NCBI GenBank assembly: GCA_032622095.1
Contig: CP136061.1
Coordinates: 46,385,797-46,449,796, forward strand
Origin: Siphonodentalium dalli
Lineage: Eukaryota; Mollusca; Scaphopoda; Gadilida; Siphonodentaliidae
Length of the DNA: 64,000 bases
Direction of reading: 5' to 3'
In this document: one piece after another, positions 1 to 11,625 of the stretch
Layout of the letters: each line of letters starts with the position of its first letter
Position numbering within the stretch: position 1 is the stretch's first letter
Notes under the pieces: model-generated
Databases searched by the model: none
Seen by the model: the letters and a program-made list of their open reading frames with translations, nothing else
What the model was told of the DNA's origin: nothing
Translations under genes and position numbers: made by a program

Positions 1-241
1 GCATTCTCTTATATATGCGAGTCGACCATAGGTCGCCTCGCATATATAAGAGAATGCATTGGCCTAAAAAAAATCTTTTTTTAACACTTTTTACCATTTT
101 TTCTTACATTCTTTAACAATTTTATAATTTTTAATGTGTTAAGCCAATGCATTCTCTTATATATGCGAGGCGACCTATGGTCGACTCGCATATATAAGAG
201 AATGCATTGGCACAGGGCCGTTCTGTTGGGTAAAGGGTTAA
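1..241 (-). mobile_element. Family A MITE, copy A1 (left end cut by window edge)
   Basis: Two 67-bp hairpins (1-62 truncated and 144-210), reverse complements of each other, flank an AT-rich spacer. The right end reads TAAAGGGTTAA, with TTAA at 238-241. The spacer is the exact reverse complement of the spacer of copy A4 at 50439-50837, 50 kb away. Confidence 0.85.
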
Positions 242-299
242 GTTAACATAAGTGGTCTAGCGATGTTTCTATGTGTAGTGGAGTGATTTCCTGTGAAAC

Positions 300-1210
300 T
301 AACTCTCTCTATGTGGTCTTTCCTTTCCTCCACACATCAAATTCTATAGTCTAGTGGCTGAAGTGATGATGATAAACTGCAATCTCTACCAGAGCGCACC
401 AGTCATACTTCCTTTCTGACTCTGTCACCGGCTGGGTACTAGTTTGTGTTTCTATATTTAGCGCAGGGTTTTCCGAACAAAATGGCGAAAACCGATCGCC
501 CCAAAGTCAAATTTCCTATGTGCTTTGAGAACGATTCCTGCACTAAAAACTTAATGACAGAATGGAGGATCAGAGCGGTAGTTTTGTTGACGATTTTCGC
601 AAGCAACTCATCAAAATTGGAGCAAATTAGAACTCTTGTGTCTGACTTGCCATGCGTGTTGTCGTGACAATGTCGTCCATGTGCGTTTTGACTTTTGTGT
701 TGATAAAATAATCGGAGAACCGAATCACACCGTTTCGAAATATAGTTCTTTGGTTTTAGTGGGACTTTTCAAACTTAAGGTTCAAAATTTATACAAATTT
801 TGTTCGATATTTTGTGTGCTTAACAATGGCAGCATTTTGCTCTGTTCGCTTAGTATATATCTTATTTTCGCGGAAGTCCACCAATTGTGGGTGAAATGTC
901 ACCGGTTGCAGCGGTATTACCGAGTCATCAAGGGAGGTAAACCCTGCATGGAGTTTGGATAAACTGAATAAACCATTTCAAATCATGCTAATGCAGGGAC
1001 GTGGTCTTCATTGGCAGAGCTAGGGGTGGATTATTATGGAATTTCTTTCCTTTCCTCCCCAAATAAAATTATATAGTCTAGTGGCTGAAGTGATGATGAT
1101 AAACTGAATAAGCCATTTCAGATCATGCTAATGCAGGGACATGGTCTTCATTGGCAGAGCTAGGGGTGGATTATTATGGAATTTCTTTCCATTCCTCCCC
1201 ACATAATCGG
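300..1210 (+). repeat. Tandem duplication of a ~137-bp unit, first unit interrupted
   Basis: Units containing CATGCTAATGCAGGGAC and TAGTCTAGTGGCTGAAGTG occur at 960-1096 and 1097-1210. A preceding partial unit (about 320-379) is separated from them by a 578-bp insertion. Confidence 0.7.
380..957. mobile_element. 578-bp insertion flanked by 9-bp direct repeat GATAAACTG
   Basis: GATAAACTG occurs at 371-379 and 958-966. The neighbouring tandem unit at about 1092 has the same sequence uninterrupted, giving an empty site. The ends show no convincing inverted repeat. A short reading frame starting MAKTDRPKVKFP lies inside, in a good Kozak context, but is not recognised. Confidence 0.55.
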
Positions 1211-1311
1211 AATAATAAATTAGAGTTTTTATGTTGTATTATAGAGTATACTGTTATGTACTATTATAGTCAAATGTATACATAACAAAATTATTGGAAT
1301 TTATGGGTCAC

Positions 1312-1374
1312 TCGCATATATAAGAAAATGCACTGGCACAGGATCTGTAAGGCAGCACCAGCACAGCCCCGGAT
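1312..1374 (+). mobile_element. Family B MITE fragment
   Basis: The CGCATATATAAGAAAATGCA arm is followed by a GGCACAGGATCTGTAAGGCA-like tail, which is the right end of a family B element. The region 1375-1845 has no recognised feature. Confidence 0.55.
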
Positions 1375-1845
1375 TAAAGTGAAAAGGTCACCCGGACATG
1401 GAATACTTGGGTTAATAGAGTCAAATTTAAGTTTACAATGATAATGTATGAAATTGTACCAACAACACAGCCATCAAGATAAGCCACCTCACTGCAGACC
1501 CATTAATATCAATTATATAGCAGAGCTGTCAACTAATCACTGGCATTGTCTATGCTGAACCTTGGAATCTCTATTAAACCTATAACATTTATAATGACCT
1601 CAGATCATCTGTAGAGTGATATACCCAGCTGTGCAATGCAGCAAAGATTTTCTAGTCTACTGTTAATAGCATGTCATGTGTATTGTTGAAACATTTTTAA
1701 AAAATCAGATACCATAGCTTTCTTTATATGCACATTGGCATAAGAGACATCAGAAAATGATATAGCCATATTAATAGCTTTGCAGTCCAAAGGCATAGGA
1801 TGGAATTGGTGAATTCAGTTCAATATCACTCCAAACAAATTTACC

Positions 1846-2200
1846 AGTACATAACACAAGATTTTGGACCAATTTAAACCAAATTTGGTGTGGTGACTCG
1901 AGTACCCTTCGCACAGTTATAATGGTGTTAGTTTTTCAAATTTTTTTAACATTAAAAAATAAAAATAAATAAATTTAAATTGAGCAAGGAGTTCACTCTA
2001 AATTAAATTTATAAAAAAAAAAAATTCATATACAAAATTTGGTTCTGATCAGATAGAAAATATTTGAGTTACCGCACCATGCATAAAGTGTCTACGGACG
2101 GACGGATGGATGGACAGACAGACGGACGAACGACAAGTGGTCAATCCAGATGTTGACACTATGTTTACCATACTATGGTATGGGTAAACATAAAAAAACA
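1846..2200 (+). mobile_element. Pearl/CvA-like tandem-core element remnant
   Basis: A partial core (ACAAAATTTGGTTCTGATC) is followed by ACGGACGGACGG-type microsatellite and a tail TGGTATGGGTAAACATAAAA, the same tail as the element at 26155-27372. The upstream part (1848-1945) is the reverse complement of core sequence at 12181-12300. Confidence 0.6.
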
Positions 2201-2381
2201 TCTGAATGATCATACAGTTATCGCAGATGTACTTTCTTCCTAGGGCCAACAATGTAAACAGTGGGAAATTATCCCCTAATTTTACCAATTGGGAGGCTAC
2301 ATGTACGGTACAGTTGTACGGTGAAGGTGGCACTATTAGTGTATAAGAAATACCCTATCATTAAAAACATGGTGGACCACT

Positions 2382-2656
2382 TTAACTCTTCCATGACTGG
2401 ATCTTCCTGAAATTTTGCGTAAACCTTGTTCCAATGCATTCTCTTATATACATGTATGCGAGTCTCCCATAAGGAGCCTCACATATATAAAAGAATCCTT
2501 GGCCTAACACTATTTACTTTGACCTTACCGTACAAGCCATGCATTCTCTTATATTTCCCAGGCTCCCTATGGGAGACTCGCATATATATGAGAATTATGC
2601 AATGGCACATGATCTTTAATGCTGCACCAGCACATCTCCCATCACGAAAGGGTTAA
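2382..2656 (+). mobile_element. Family B MITE, copy B1
   Basis: TTAA is present at both ends (2382-2385 and 2653-2656), with two TATATAAG-bearing hairpins inside. The flank motif AAAACATGGTGGACCACTT occurs just outside both ends (from about 2364 and about 2675), suggesting a local direct duplication in addition to the TTAA. Confidence 0.8.
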
Positions 2657-2971
2657 TGAATACCTTACATTATTAAAAACATGGTGGACCACTTCCAACA
2701 TGATATTGTGAAAGGGAAAGAAATCAGAGAAAGTATGTTGCGTGGGACTAAATGTAGACATTTCTTTTCACACATGATTGATGCCAAATCTAAAATTGGA
2801 TCATTCTCATGAATGCCAGCTCATAATTGTTTGGGATATAATGTCGCTTATAGATACATGATTCCATATATTCTGGATGCTGATGTAAGAGACACTAGGT
2901 CCAGGTGTACTCAACATCCTACCAATTCAATGAGGCATAATATATCAAATTCATCAGTAAAGGAACATCCC

Positions 2972-3240
2972 TTAACCCCTTCATGATGGGAGCTGCGCTG
3001 GTGCAGCATTAAATTTCATGTCCCAGTGAATTCTCTTATATATGCGAGTCTCCCATAGGGAGCCTCACACATATAAGAGAATGCACTGGCTTACAAGGTG
3101 AAGGTAAATATTGTGAGGCCAATGTATTCTCTTATATATGCGAGGCTCCCTCTGGGAGACTCATATACATGTACATCAGAGAATGCATTGGCACAGGGTT
3201 TTCGCAAAATTTCCGGAAGCTCCAGTCATAGAAAGGTTAA
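2972..3240 (-). mobile_element. Family B MITE, copy B2
   Basis: TTAA lies at 2972-2975 and 3237-3240. The element is in reverse orientation relative to B1, with the typical GCTGGTGCAGCATTAAAT subterminal sequence and two hairpins. Confidence 0.8.
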
Positions 3241-4102
3241 TTATAATGATAAGGCCAATATCGAAAGCTGTATGTTGATTATATACTCTCGTGTGCCAAG
3301 TGCAGGGTGGAATATAAATACAGGGTGGTAACTTCCGACAAAATTAATAATAGTGCAGGGCGGAAAAAAAGTACAGGGTGGAATTTAAGCTTGTCAATTC
3401 TCACAAAAAAGGCAATAATTATTCAAATGCCTGAAAGTACAACAACGTAATAACAACAATTACACATGTTCTTGTAAGAATACTAAGATGTTTGTCTCGT
3501 AACCGCCACTTGGGGAACCGGTATTCTGGTGTTTTATTTGCACCGGCAGCGGCTATGGACTTGTCACTTCCACTATCGAGCCATAACTTTTCAAAAAAAC
3601 GTGCAGACCTGAATAAGCATCATGCAGGGTAGATTGTTTTCATAAAATTAATAAACACACAGGTATGTTTATTTGGCACACAGGAGTAACTGTTGTTTTA
3701 TCCTATTGCAGGGAAGTGGTTTGAGAGTCCTCATATATAGACACTTTAGCCAGGCCACATCACATTCCCATGGAAATAAGTTATCCTTGAGATGTCTACC
3801 AGTAGTTATGAATTATGCTTCACAGTTTCTTTTGGTTTAGACCTGGTTGATGAGGAAATGGAAAACAGTTGATGCAAAGCATTGACAATGTATAAATCAT
3901 GATTTGCCGTAACGACACAGCAGGTTTATAGGGGTGACTTTATTGATTATTAACTTGCATCAATTGTCTGCGGATATTTTTATTAGTGACACCCGGTCCC
4001 CCACGACGAAGTGGTTTATTGACAACGATGCGGTTTATTGACGCAGAGCTAACATGGCCATGATGTGGTTAGTTAATGACTCTATAACCGGACAATATAA
4101 GC
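3241..4102. other. Intergenic stretch without recognised gene
   Basis: Nothing coding was recognised. Motifs of the kind GTACAGGGTGGAATTTAAG (3300-3390) resemble, in reverse, the TGCACTTTTATT units at 32529-32983. Confidence 0.5.
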
Positions 4103-4326
4103 CAGGGATTACAGTGAGTGTCATCATGACACTGTGTTGATGATACTATATTCCCTAACCTGTATTTGACAAGTAACTGGTAATATGACATTGCTTGTGA
4201 CCATCAACAAAGTGGTATAAGGTCACAACACTTTGCTGCTGATCACAAGCTGTGGCCCTATAAACAGGCAGATATAGGTTAGTCGGGAATACACCAATGT
4301 CATGATGACACTCACTGTATTCCCTA
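4103..4326. mobile_element. Foldback/TIR element, ~224 bp
   Basis: The left end CAGGGATTACAGTGAGTGTC and the right end match as inverted repeats for about 30 bp around ACAGTGAGTGTCATCATGAC. There is no reading frame. Confidence 0.65.
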
Positions 4327-4433
4327 AACTATAGGGCCATCAGTGATGTGGTGCTCAGAGGAGGAACTTCCAAGGAAGGTTGTATGTGTATGCAAGGGTG
4401 ATGTATATGTATATCCGTATGAGTCTTGATCAA

Positions 4434-5188
4434 GTTATAAGATGACAGGAATTGAATGATAACAACTTTATAGACTCATTAGTGCATAACTCACACAAGC
4501 TTTCGGTCTTCTGTGAAGCCTTTATCAATAAGTGAGATCACTAACTCACGGTGAATCCGCCATTTGGTCTCCGAAGGTCAAAGTTAAGAAGTAGCATCTA
4601 TTTTTAGCATATGGCTCCAGTCTGGGAATTCCCAAAATAAAATGGCAACAGTTCGTTACCGAATCGCAGGTGCGAGAATTTCATAAAACTAATTAAACAA
4701 TCACCCTGGATACATACAATACGTACGTTTCACGCAGTAGATGGATTGAGTATATCACGTATATGTTTTTGAGTTATTTGTTTTATCACAAGTACTCGCT
4801 ATTTAACAGTAACTTAAGGGAAGTTCGTTGACAAAAGAGGGCGTCTGAATGTCTGCATAAACACCAGATCCTAACTCTGTAGATGACATGGCCACAAAAC
4901 AATTCTTAAACACGTAGTTGCACTCAGAATAAATGAATGTAAGCCATAAAATGCTGATAAAAAATACTCGTTCTCAGCTGTCGAATGTTTACAAATGGAT
5001 GCTACTTCTTAACTTTGACCTTTTACCGGTGGGTTGGGTAAAATGCTAGGAATCGGACCATATGGAACCATCGGCCATCTTGAAAATCGTGAACCAGTGA
5101 TAAGGTTTATTGAAACCTGAAATAGTCTGTGCATCATACACTAATGAGTCTATAAAGGTGTTATCATTCAATTCCTGTCATCTTATAT
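4434..5188. mobile_element. Nested foldback element, ~755 bp
   Basis: The outer arms (4435-4487 and 5137-5188) match around GACAGGAATTGAATGATAAC. A second inverted pair, AAGGTCAAAGTTAAGAAGTA (4576) versus 4997-5023, lies inside. The region 5189-5562 holds nothing recognised apart from G-rich tracts. Confidence 0.7.
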
Positions 5189-5562
5189 GCAAGGGTGGTG
5201 AGGGAGAGGGAGGGAGGTGTGTGTGTGGATGTGTCACCCCCTCATATCTGGTAACAGCATGCAACAGTTGGAATACTCTTGGCTCAAGCTAGATTCATAT
5301 TACAGACTGAATAAACAGTTGATATAACTTTTCAACTGATATAATGCATAGCATGTTGTTTTTAGGTCCACAGAAATTTTCTTAAGATGGGGGACTCAGG
5401 GGGAAGGGTGGGGGGTTGCAACTGAAATTTCCGACAGTTGGGAATTTGAGGGGGGGAGGTGCAATTGAAAATTTGACTTTCACCTAAACAAATATCCTTT
5501 AGCGATGTCACAATCAGGAAACAAACAAATATGTCAAAAGCACAGAAGGGCAAGAGAGCATA

Positions 5563-5679
5563 ATATACAGTAATGCGCTAAATAATCGACTCCTTAACCA
5601 CAGCAGTATTATGGGTAACTTTTCAGTATTTAGATCTGCTGTGGTTAAGGAGTCGATTACTTAGGGCATTACTGTATAT
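5563..5679. repeat. Perfect-arm hairpin (CGACTCCTTAACCACAGCAG)
   Basis: The arms around TAATCGACTCCTTAACCACA pair over more than 40 bp with a short centre. A single-arm relative lies at 28929-28990. Confidence 0.65.
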
Positions 5680-5786
5680 GTACAGGGGAAAAAACTATTG
5701 CATATGATCTTATTGTTGCTGCAAACAGCTGCAAATGTCAACAAGTACAGGTCTACTCTGATAATTGGCAAGTGTTATCATTTCTC

Positions 5787-6176
5787 CAAGCTTATAATAG
5801 TGCATCTGTCATTTGCAGAATGAGGTCCCAAGAGGGTGAATTTAAGTGATGCTATCCTGCACAAGGGCTGGCATAACTAAATTCACCCACTGGGAACCTC
5901 ATTCTGCTTAGGCCTCAACTGCTATGGGAGACCTAAGATAAGATTTTTCCCCCAATTGAAGTTGATGATGTTCAATCATTAATCACCTCGATTATGCATT
6001 TTATCTTCTGCAAATTAGGGGAAAAAGAAACTGAACAGACTGGAACAGAAGGGAAAAAGTAACTAAAAACAATGTTAATTTGAGACTATAGATACTTCTC
6101 AGAAGATGAAGCCTAAGCAGAATTAGGTCCCCAGATGGTGAATTTAGTGATGCTAGCTCGCTGTGAGGAATATACG
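5787..6176 (+). mobile_element. Family C MITE, copy C1 (right end lost)
   Basis: It begins CAAGCTTATAATAGTG, has the first hairpin (GAATGAGGTCCCAAGAGGGT), the middle segment with ATAGAAACTGAACAG-like sequence, and half of the second hairpin. Confidence 0.75.
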
Positions 6177-6635
6177 GTATATACATGTGTACTGGTAGCC
6201 ATGTATCACAAGATATACAGCCAATTAACTTCTGGTTATTGCTGTTGTTGAAGTATGGTTGGGCACCCAAAAATTAAATACATCACAAATGTTGACTTTA
6301 ACAAGACAGTTTATGACTGTGGAGTCGCTCACCTGACTGTAAACTCTGAAAAGATTGGGACTCTGAAGACTATACATGTAAATCACTTTAAACAAGTAAT
6401 TCTAAACATGGACGTAGCTAGAGGGTCTCTGTTTAGTGGTGGGAGAATTCCAGTTTGCAATTTCCTGCACACCCCTGAGCATCCCCCATAGCCCGTCTCT
6501 TCCCAACCGGACCAAGCTCCCAAGTACATCAAATTTCTTTTACATATCCCCTTAGGTTGAAATTTTAGAAAAGATACCTCAAGCTTTAACAAATTTTAAC
6601 CTGACATGCTCCTACTTTTGACCAGCCAACCCAAT

Positions 6636-6983
6636 TTAACCCTTTCAGTGCTAGGGGCCGATCTCATCGGCCCTAATTTACGGTCTGTAAAATCGGCCCT
6701 AAAAAAATTATAATAAAAAAAAAAAAAAAAAAAAATTTTTAGATTTAGAAATAATAACAAATGATGAAAAATTGTTAGGCCAATGCATTCTCTTATATAT
6801 GCGAGGCGACCTATGGTCGACTCGCATATATAAGAGAATGCATTGGCACAGGGTATATGGGTTGATACAAAAATCGGACCTATATGCGAGGCGACCTATG
6901 GTCGACTCGCATATATAAGAGAATGCATTGGCACAGGGTATATGGGTTGATACAAAAATCGGACCTGGCACTGAAAGGGTTAA
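6636..6983 (+). mobile_element. Family A MITE, copy A2, with internal 85-bp tandem duplication
   Basis: The TIRs are TTAACCCTTTCAGTGCTAGG and its complement, with TTAA at 6636-6639 and 6980-6983. The right hairpin plus right end (6796-6880) is repeated at 6881-6965. Confidence 0.85.
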
Positions 6984-7557
6984 ACATATTTGAATCCCAT
7001 CCCTTTTATAGCCCCGCCATTTCTTGACTGGTCGACCTCATTTTAATAAATTTGTATCCCAGTCACCCAAGGACCCTCCACACTATATATGAGCTAACTA
7101 GGCCTGATGGCTCTTGAGGAAAAGATGTTTTCAGAATTACTATAGAGGAAAGGAGTTATGTCCCTGGCCTCACCCCTATTTGACCGGGTGCCCCTATTTG
7201 AACAAATCTGAATCCCAGTCACTAAAGGATCTTCATATTAAATATAAGCTAAACAGAAATGATGGTTCTTGAGAAGCTGTTTTAATAATTCCTATGGAGG
7301 GAAAGATTTATGTCCCTGTCTCTGCCCCTATTTGGCCTGGTGACAAGATGTTAACAAATCTGAATTCCAGTCACTCAAGAACCCTCCATACCAAATATAA
7401 GCTAAATAGGTCAAATGGTTCTTGTGAAGAAGACGTTTTAAGAATTACTATGGAGGGAAATAGTAATGTACCTGGCTCCGCCCTTTTTTGACTTGGTGAC
7501 CCATTTTTAACAAATCTGAATTCCAGACACAGAAGGATCTTCATATTAGAGGTTGCA

Positions 7558-8045
7558 CTACGGGTGTTGGAATACCCCCATAGTGAAAACTGAAATATGG
7601 GCGGGTCGGAAACCAAATTGTGAAAAAAATGTGATGAACGAACAAATTACTAGACAATTCTAGTTTAAGAGGGGTAACTCCTGTACGCAAAAATGAGAAC
7701 AACGTCAATGAACCCTCTTTTGAAAGCCCTCATGATGCCAAACCTGCCTTCCAAATTTCATCAAGATCCAATAACCCATGGTTGAGATATATGAGCGTAC
7801 AGACAGAAATCCAACATTTTCAGATAAACAAAGAGGGATAACTCTTGAACGGAAAAAGTGAACAATGTCAGTGAACCCTCTTTTGAAAGCCCTCCTGATG
7901 CCAAACCTGCATACCAATTTTTATCGATATCCAATAACCCATGATTGAGATATATGAGAGAATGGACACATGGATGGCTAGACAGATGGACAGACAGATG
8001 GATGCATGTAATCCAGTATAACCCCCATCTTTTGGGATGGGGGTA
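7558..8045 (+). mobile_element. Second tandem-core element nested in the first
   Basis: Two core units (GATGCCAAACCTGC and CCAATAACCCATG motifs at about 7733 and 7898) are followed by GGACAGACAGATGG repeats and the tail hairpin CCCCCATCTTTTGGGATGGG. The outer element's core resumes at about 8047 (GGTTCTTGAAAAGAAGAC). Confidence 0.6.
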
Positions 8046-8094
8046 TAATAAGCTAATAATGGTTCTTGAAAAGAAGACATTTTAAGAAATACTA

Positions 8095-8936
8095 TGGAGG
8101 GAAAGAGTTATGACCCTGACTCCTCTCCTATTTGAACTAGCGACCTGAATGGATGAAACCCGTATTATGTGGGTATCCTTCACTGCATGCTGTGCTATTA
8201 CCATATCTATTAAAGCACAACGAATCTTAAGATCCAAGCCCGAGTTACAAGCTGAAATGTTCATACAGCGACAAAATTCAGAATAATCAAACAAGGGCCG
8301 TAACTCTGGTAAATATAAATGGACGAAACCCATAGTATGTGGGTATCCTTTACCCCAAGCTGTGCAATCACCATGTCAAAGCACAACCAAATCCGATAAT
8401 CCATGCTCGAGTAACAAGGTGATACGGTACCGTATGTTTGCAAGCCTTGAAATAGGGTGCCTGTCATTTGCAGAATGAGGTCCCCAGAGGGTGAATTTAG
8501 TGACGCTACCCCGCATAGCGGGCTAGCATCACTAAATTCACCCTCTGGGAACCTCATTCTGATGAGGTGTAAGTAGAATGAGGTCCACAGAGGGTGAATT
8601 TGGTGATGCTAGCCCACTATGCGGGGTAGCGTCACTAAATTCACCCTCTGGGGACCTCATTCTACAAATGACAGACACCCTATTTCAAGGCTTGTATGTT
8701 TGTAAGGTCATAAAATTAACAAATTCCCAAGTCAAACAAGGATAATAAATTAATGGACGAAACACATAGTATGTGGGTATCCTTTCCCTCAACCTGTGCT
8801 ATCACCATGTCAAAGGGCAACAAAATACGATACTTAGCAACTGAGTTACAAGTTGAAATGTTCGGATGGACAGATGGACGGAGCCCTCAGTTAATTGCCC
8901 AGAAACATCCTACGGGGGTCGGGGCATAATAAGAGG
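8095..8936 (+). mobile_element. Tandem-core element (GTATGTGGGTATCCTT units)
   Basis: Three ~170-bp units start near 8145, 8319 and 8752, each with GTGGGTATCCTT and CACCATGTCAAAG-type motifs. The element ends in GGACAGATGGACGG and CCTACGGGGGTCGGGGCATA. MITE C2 interrupts the second unit. Confidence 0.6.
8441..8694 (+). mobile_element. Family C MITE, copy C2 (254 bp, 8-bp TSD)
   Basis: The ends are CAAGCCTTGAAATAGGGTG and its complement, flanked by TATGTTTG at 8433-8440 and 8695-8702. The element is two hairpins that are reverse complements of one another. Confidence 0.9.
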
Positions 8937-9058
8937 TTGAACACCAAAATATTCCATGAAGAAGAGGGTTATTAAATGTGAACAATATGAAATTTATAAA
9001 GGGCAATAAATATGGTAACAAGAACACCGCCAGGGTGGGATAATACGCCATTGGCTTG

Positions 9059-9307
9059 TTTCACCCTTCCATGACTGGAGCTTCCTGAAATTTTGCAAAA
9101 ACCCTGTGCCAATACATTTTCACAAATAGAAGGCCTCGCATATATAAGAGAATACATTTTCCTAACAATATTTACCTTGAACTTGTAAGCCAGTGTATTC
9201 TCTTATATATGCAAGGCTCTCTATGGGAGACTCCCATATATAAGAGAATGCACTGGCACAGGATATTTAATGCTGCACCAGCGTATCTCCCGCCATAAAA
9301 GGGTTAA
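9059..9307 (+). mobile_element. Family B MITE, copy B3
   Basis: It begins CACCCTTCCATGACTGGAGC and ends AAAAGGGTTAA. The left TTAA has decayed to TTCA. Two hairpins are present, the first damaged. Confidence 0.75.
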
Positions 9308-9539
9308 ATTGCAATTTCAGAAATATTCCATAACTTAATTGCTATCAGTCAAAAATTAATAACATTACAAAGTCATAAAGGGCCCACTGGTCTGGTGAGA
9401 ATCATTGGACATATCCCCGATTCAAACACAGCTTGCATTTTGAACCAATTCAGCATCTTACCAAGTTTGTTGTGAACAACCAAGCCTAACTGAAGTTAAC
9501 AACAGCAAACCAAGAAAGCCAGAATTTCAGTCGAAAAAG

Positions 9540-10560
9540 GTCTATAACTGTCAATGACACTTAGCTCAAATTAGGAACGAGTTAATTTTTGCTGAGCTAT
9601 AAATAGAATGATAAAGAAGGAAAAGTAAACTAGAGGTCAACCCAAAGATCCATATGAAGTTTAGTGATGATCGGATGAGGGATGTGGTCAGTAGGGTGCG
9701 CCCAAGGATTTAGTCATACAAAGAGTAAATTCCAAGATGGCCACTGGTGGCTATTTTTTTCAACGAATTTCAATCAAAATATGAGGCTCCCATCTAGAGG
9801 TCACCCGAAGATCCAATGAAGTTTGGTGATGATCAGATGAGGGATGTGATCTGTAGGGTGTGCAAAGGATTTAGTCATGCAAAGAATAAAATCCAAGATG
9901 GCTGTTGGCGGCCATGTTTTTCATCGAAAATTGTTCAAATTTGATAGCTCCCATCTACAGGTGATCACAATCGTGCCTGCAAAATTTTAAAATGATTCTA
10001 CAGGCTGTAGGGTGTGCCAATGGATTCAAATTTGAAATCCAAGATGGCTGCTGGCGGCCAAGTTCTTAATCAAAATTTGGAAAAAATTGATATGTCCCAT
10101 CTATAGGTCACCCTGAAGTTACATATTTAATTTGATGAAGATCGATTAAGGGATGCACCCTGTAGGGGGTGACGAGGGAAATTGTTGATGCACGCACACA
10201 TGCACGCACACACAGATGACGGACGCCAACCCATGGCAAACATGCCTTTAAATTTTCAAAACAGTTGTCCATTATATGCGGACTGCATGGTGTGCCAATG
10301 GATTCAAATTTGAAATTCAAGATGGCTGCTGGTGGCCATGTTTTTAGACGAATATCAGAAAATATAGATGGCTTCCATTTAGAGGTCACGCCATATGTGG
10401 TTTGGTGATGATCAGATGATAGATGTGACCTGTTGGGTGTGCCAAAGGAATTAGTCATGCAAAGAGTAAAATCCAAGATGACCTGTTGGGTGTGTTAATG
10501 GAAATTGTTGACGGGCGCGAGCACAGACACACACATAGACACATGCACTGGCGATAACAA
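9540..10560 (+). mobile_element. Tandem-core element with CCAAGATGGC units
   Basis: Six units of about 115-180 bp carry TGATGATCGGATGAGGGATG, GGATTTAGTCAT and TCCAAGATGGC. Two ACACGCACAC-type tails occur (about 10185 and 10515), so two arrays are joined. Confidence 0.65.
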
Positions 10561-10984
10561 ATTTAATTCAGTAGAACTAAAGTAATAGTCCTGATGAAAT
10601 ATGAATGAACAGACAGGTCCACACTGTACTGTCCTAAGTAATTTGACCCAGTAACTAGGGATATTAAGCATTTATAACTGCAGTTAAACCATAACTGCAT
10701 TTAATGGTTCTGTGAGTGCTGTCGCACCATGATTAAATGCAATTAAGAAATCAGTTATATTCCTTGACTGCTGATACACTGTAGCCAACTGCTGACTGTC
10801 GGCGAATTTTATTTCTATGACATAAATTTGCTGGAGCCGCAATTGTACTGGAAGTTACCGTTTTATTCCCGCTGATGATTATATGAGTTCTAACGAAATC
10901 TGGTATAACTGGGGGGCCACCCCAGTTCGACGAGTCATTTACTTACGGTTGGGCAGTACAGTAATACAGTTATATAATTAAAGT
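10561..10984. other. Unassigned intergenic stretch
   Basis: No gene was recognised. A short inverted pair built on AACTGCATTTAATGG / GATTAAATGCAATTAAG lies at 10685-10745. Confidence 0.4.
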
Positions 10985-11625
10985 GTCAATGACACTGTAG
11001 CTCAACTTGGAAAGGGAATAATTGTGTTACAGTCAATGGAGCGATTAGGAATGCAGAAAGTTGAAATGTCTAAGTTATCAACATGAAGAGATGTATAAAG
11101 TAAAATCCAAGATGGTTTCTGACGGCTATGTTTTCAAACGAAATTCAAAAACATTTGATAGCTTCCATCTAGTAGATCAATATCAAGATTAATATGAAGT
11201 TTGGTGATGATCGGCTGAGGGAAGTGGACTGCAGGGTGTGCCAAAGGATTTAGTCATGCAAAGAGTAAAATCCAAGATGGCTGCCAAAATGACTCGTTCC
11301 CATCCACTTGTCAATATTAACATCTATACAAATTTCATGATGATCAGGCAAATAGTTCGGTCTGTAGCCCGTGCTAATGGATTGAATTTTGGAATCCAAA
11401 ATGTCGCTGGCAGCCATTTTTTTTCTTCCGAATGACCCCAAAATGACTTGTTCCCATCTACATGTCAATGTCAACAGCTAATGATCCGGCCAAAGGTACG
11501 ACATGTATCCCGTGCTAAAGGAAATTGTTGACGAATCATGCACACACACACACGCACACACACGGACGACAGATACCAAGCCATGGCAATAGCTCAAACT
11601 TTACAAATTAAAGTTGAGCTAATAA
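10985..11625 (+). mobile_element. Tandem-core element, second copy of the CCAAGATGGC type
   Basis: The head GACACTGTAGCTCAACTTGG and the tail ATTAAAGTTGAGCTAATAAG form short inverted ends. Three cores with ATCCAAGATGG-type motifs and a CACACACACACGCACAC tail lie between. The region 11626-12180 contains no recognised gene. Confidence 0.65.

Larger units (their letters stand above)
6268..8093 (+). mobile_element. Pearl/CvA-like tandem-core element
   Basis: The head GTCGCTCACCTGACTGTAAA is shared with the copy at 22325. From about 7010 three to four core units of 150-175 bp, recognisable by AACAAATCTGAATCCCAGTC and TACTATGGAGGGAAAGA, run in tandem. MITE A2 is inserted at 6636 and another tandem-core element at 7558. 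Confidence 0.65.

Noticed and set aside
5563-5679. Hairpin as a microRNA precursor
   Set aside because: The arms are nearly perfectly paired over more than 40 bp and a related arm occurs inside a MITE, so a transposon origin is more likely.
10108-10476. 122-codon minus-strand open frame
   Set aside because: It lies across CCAAGATGGC tandem-core repeat units and only mirrors their low stop-codon content in that frame; no domain is recognisable.
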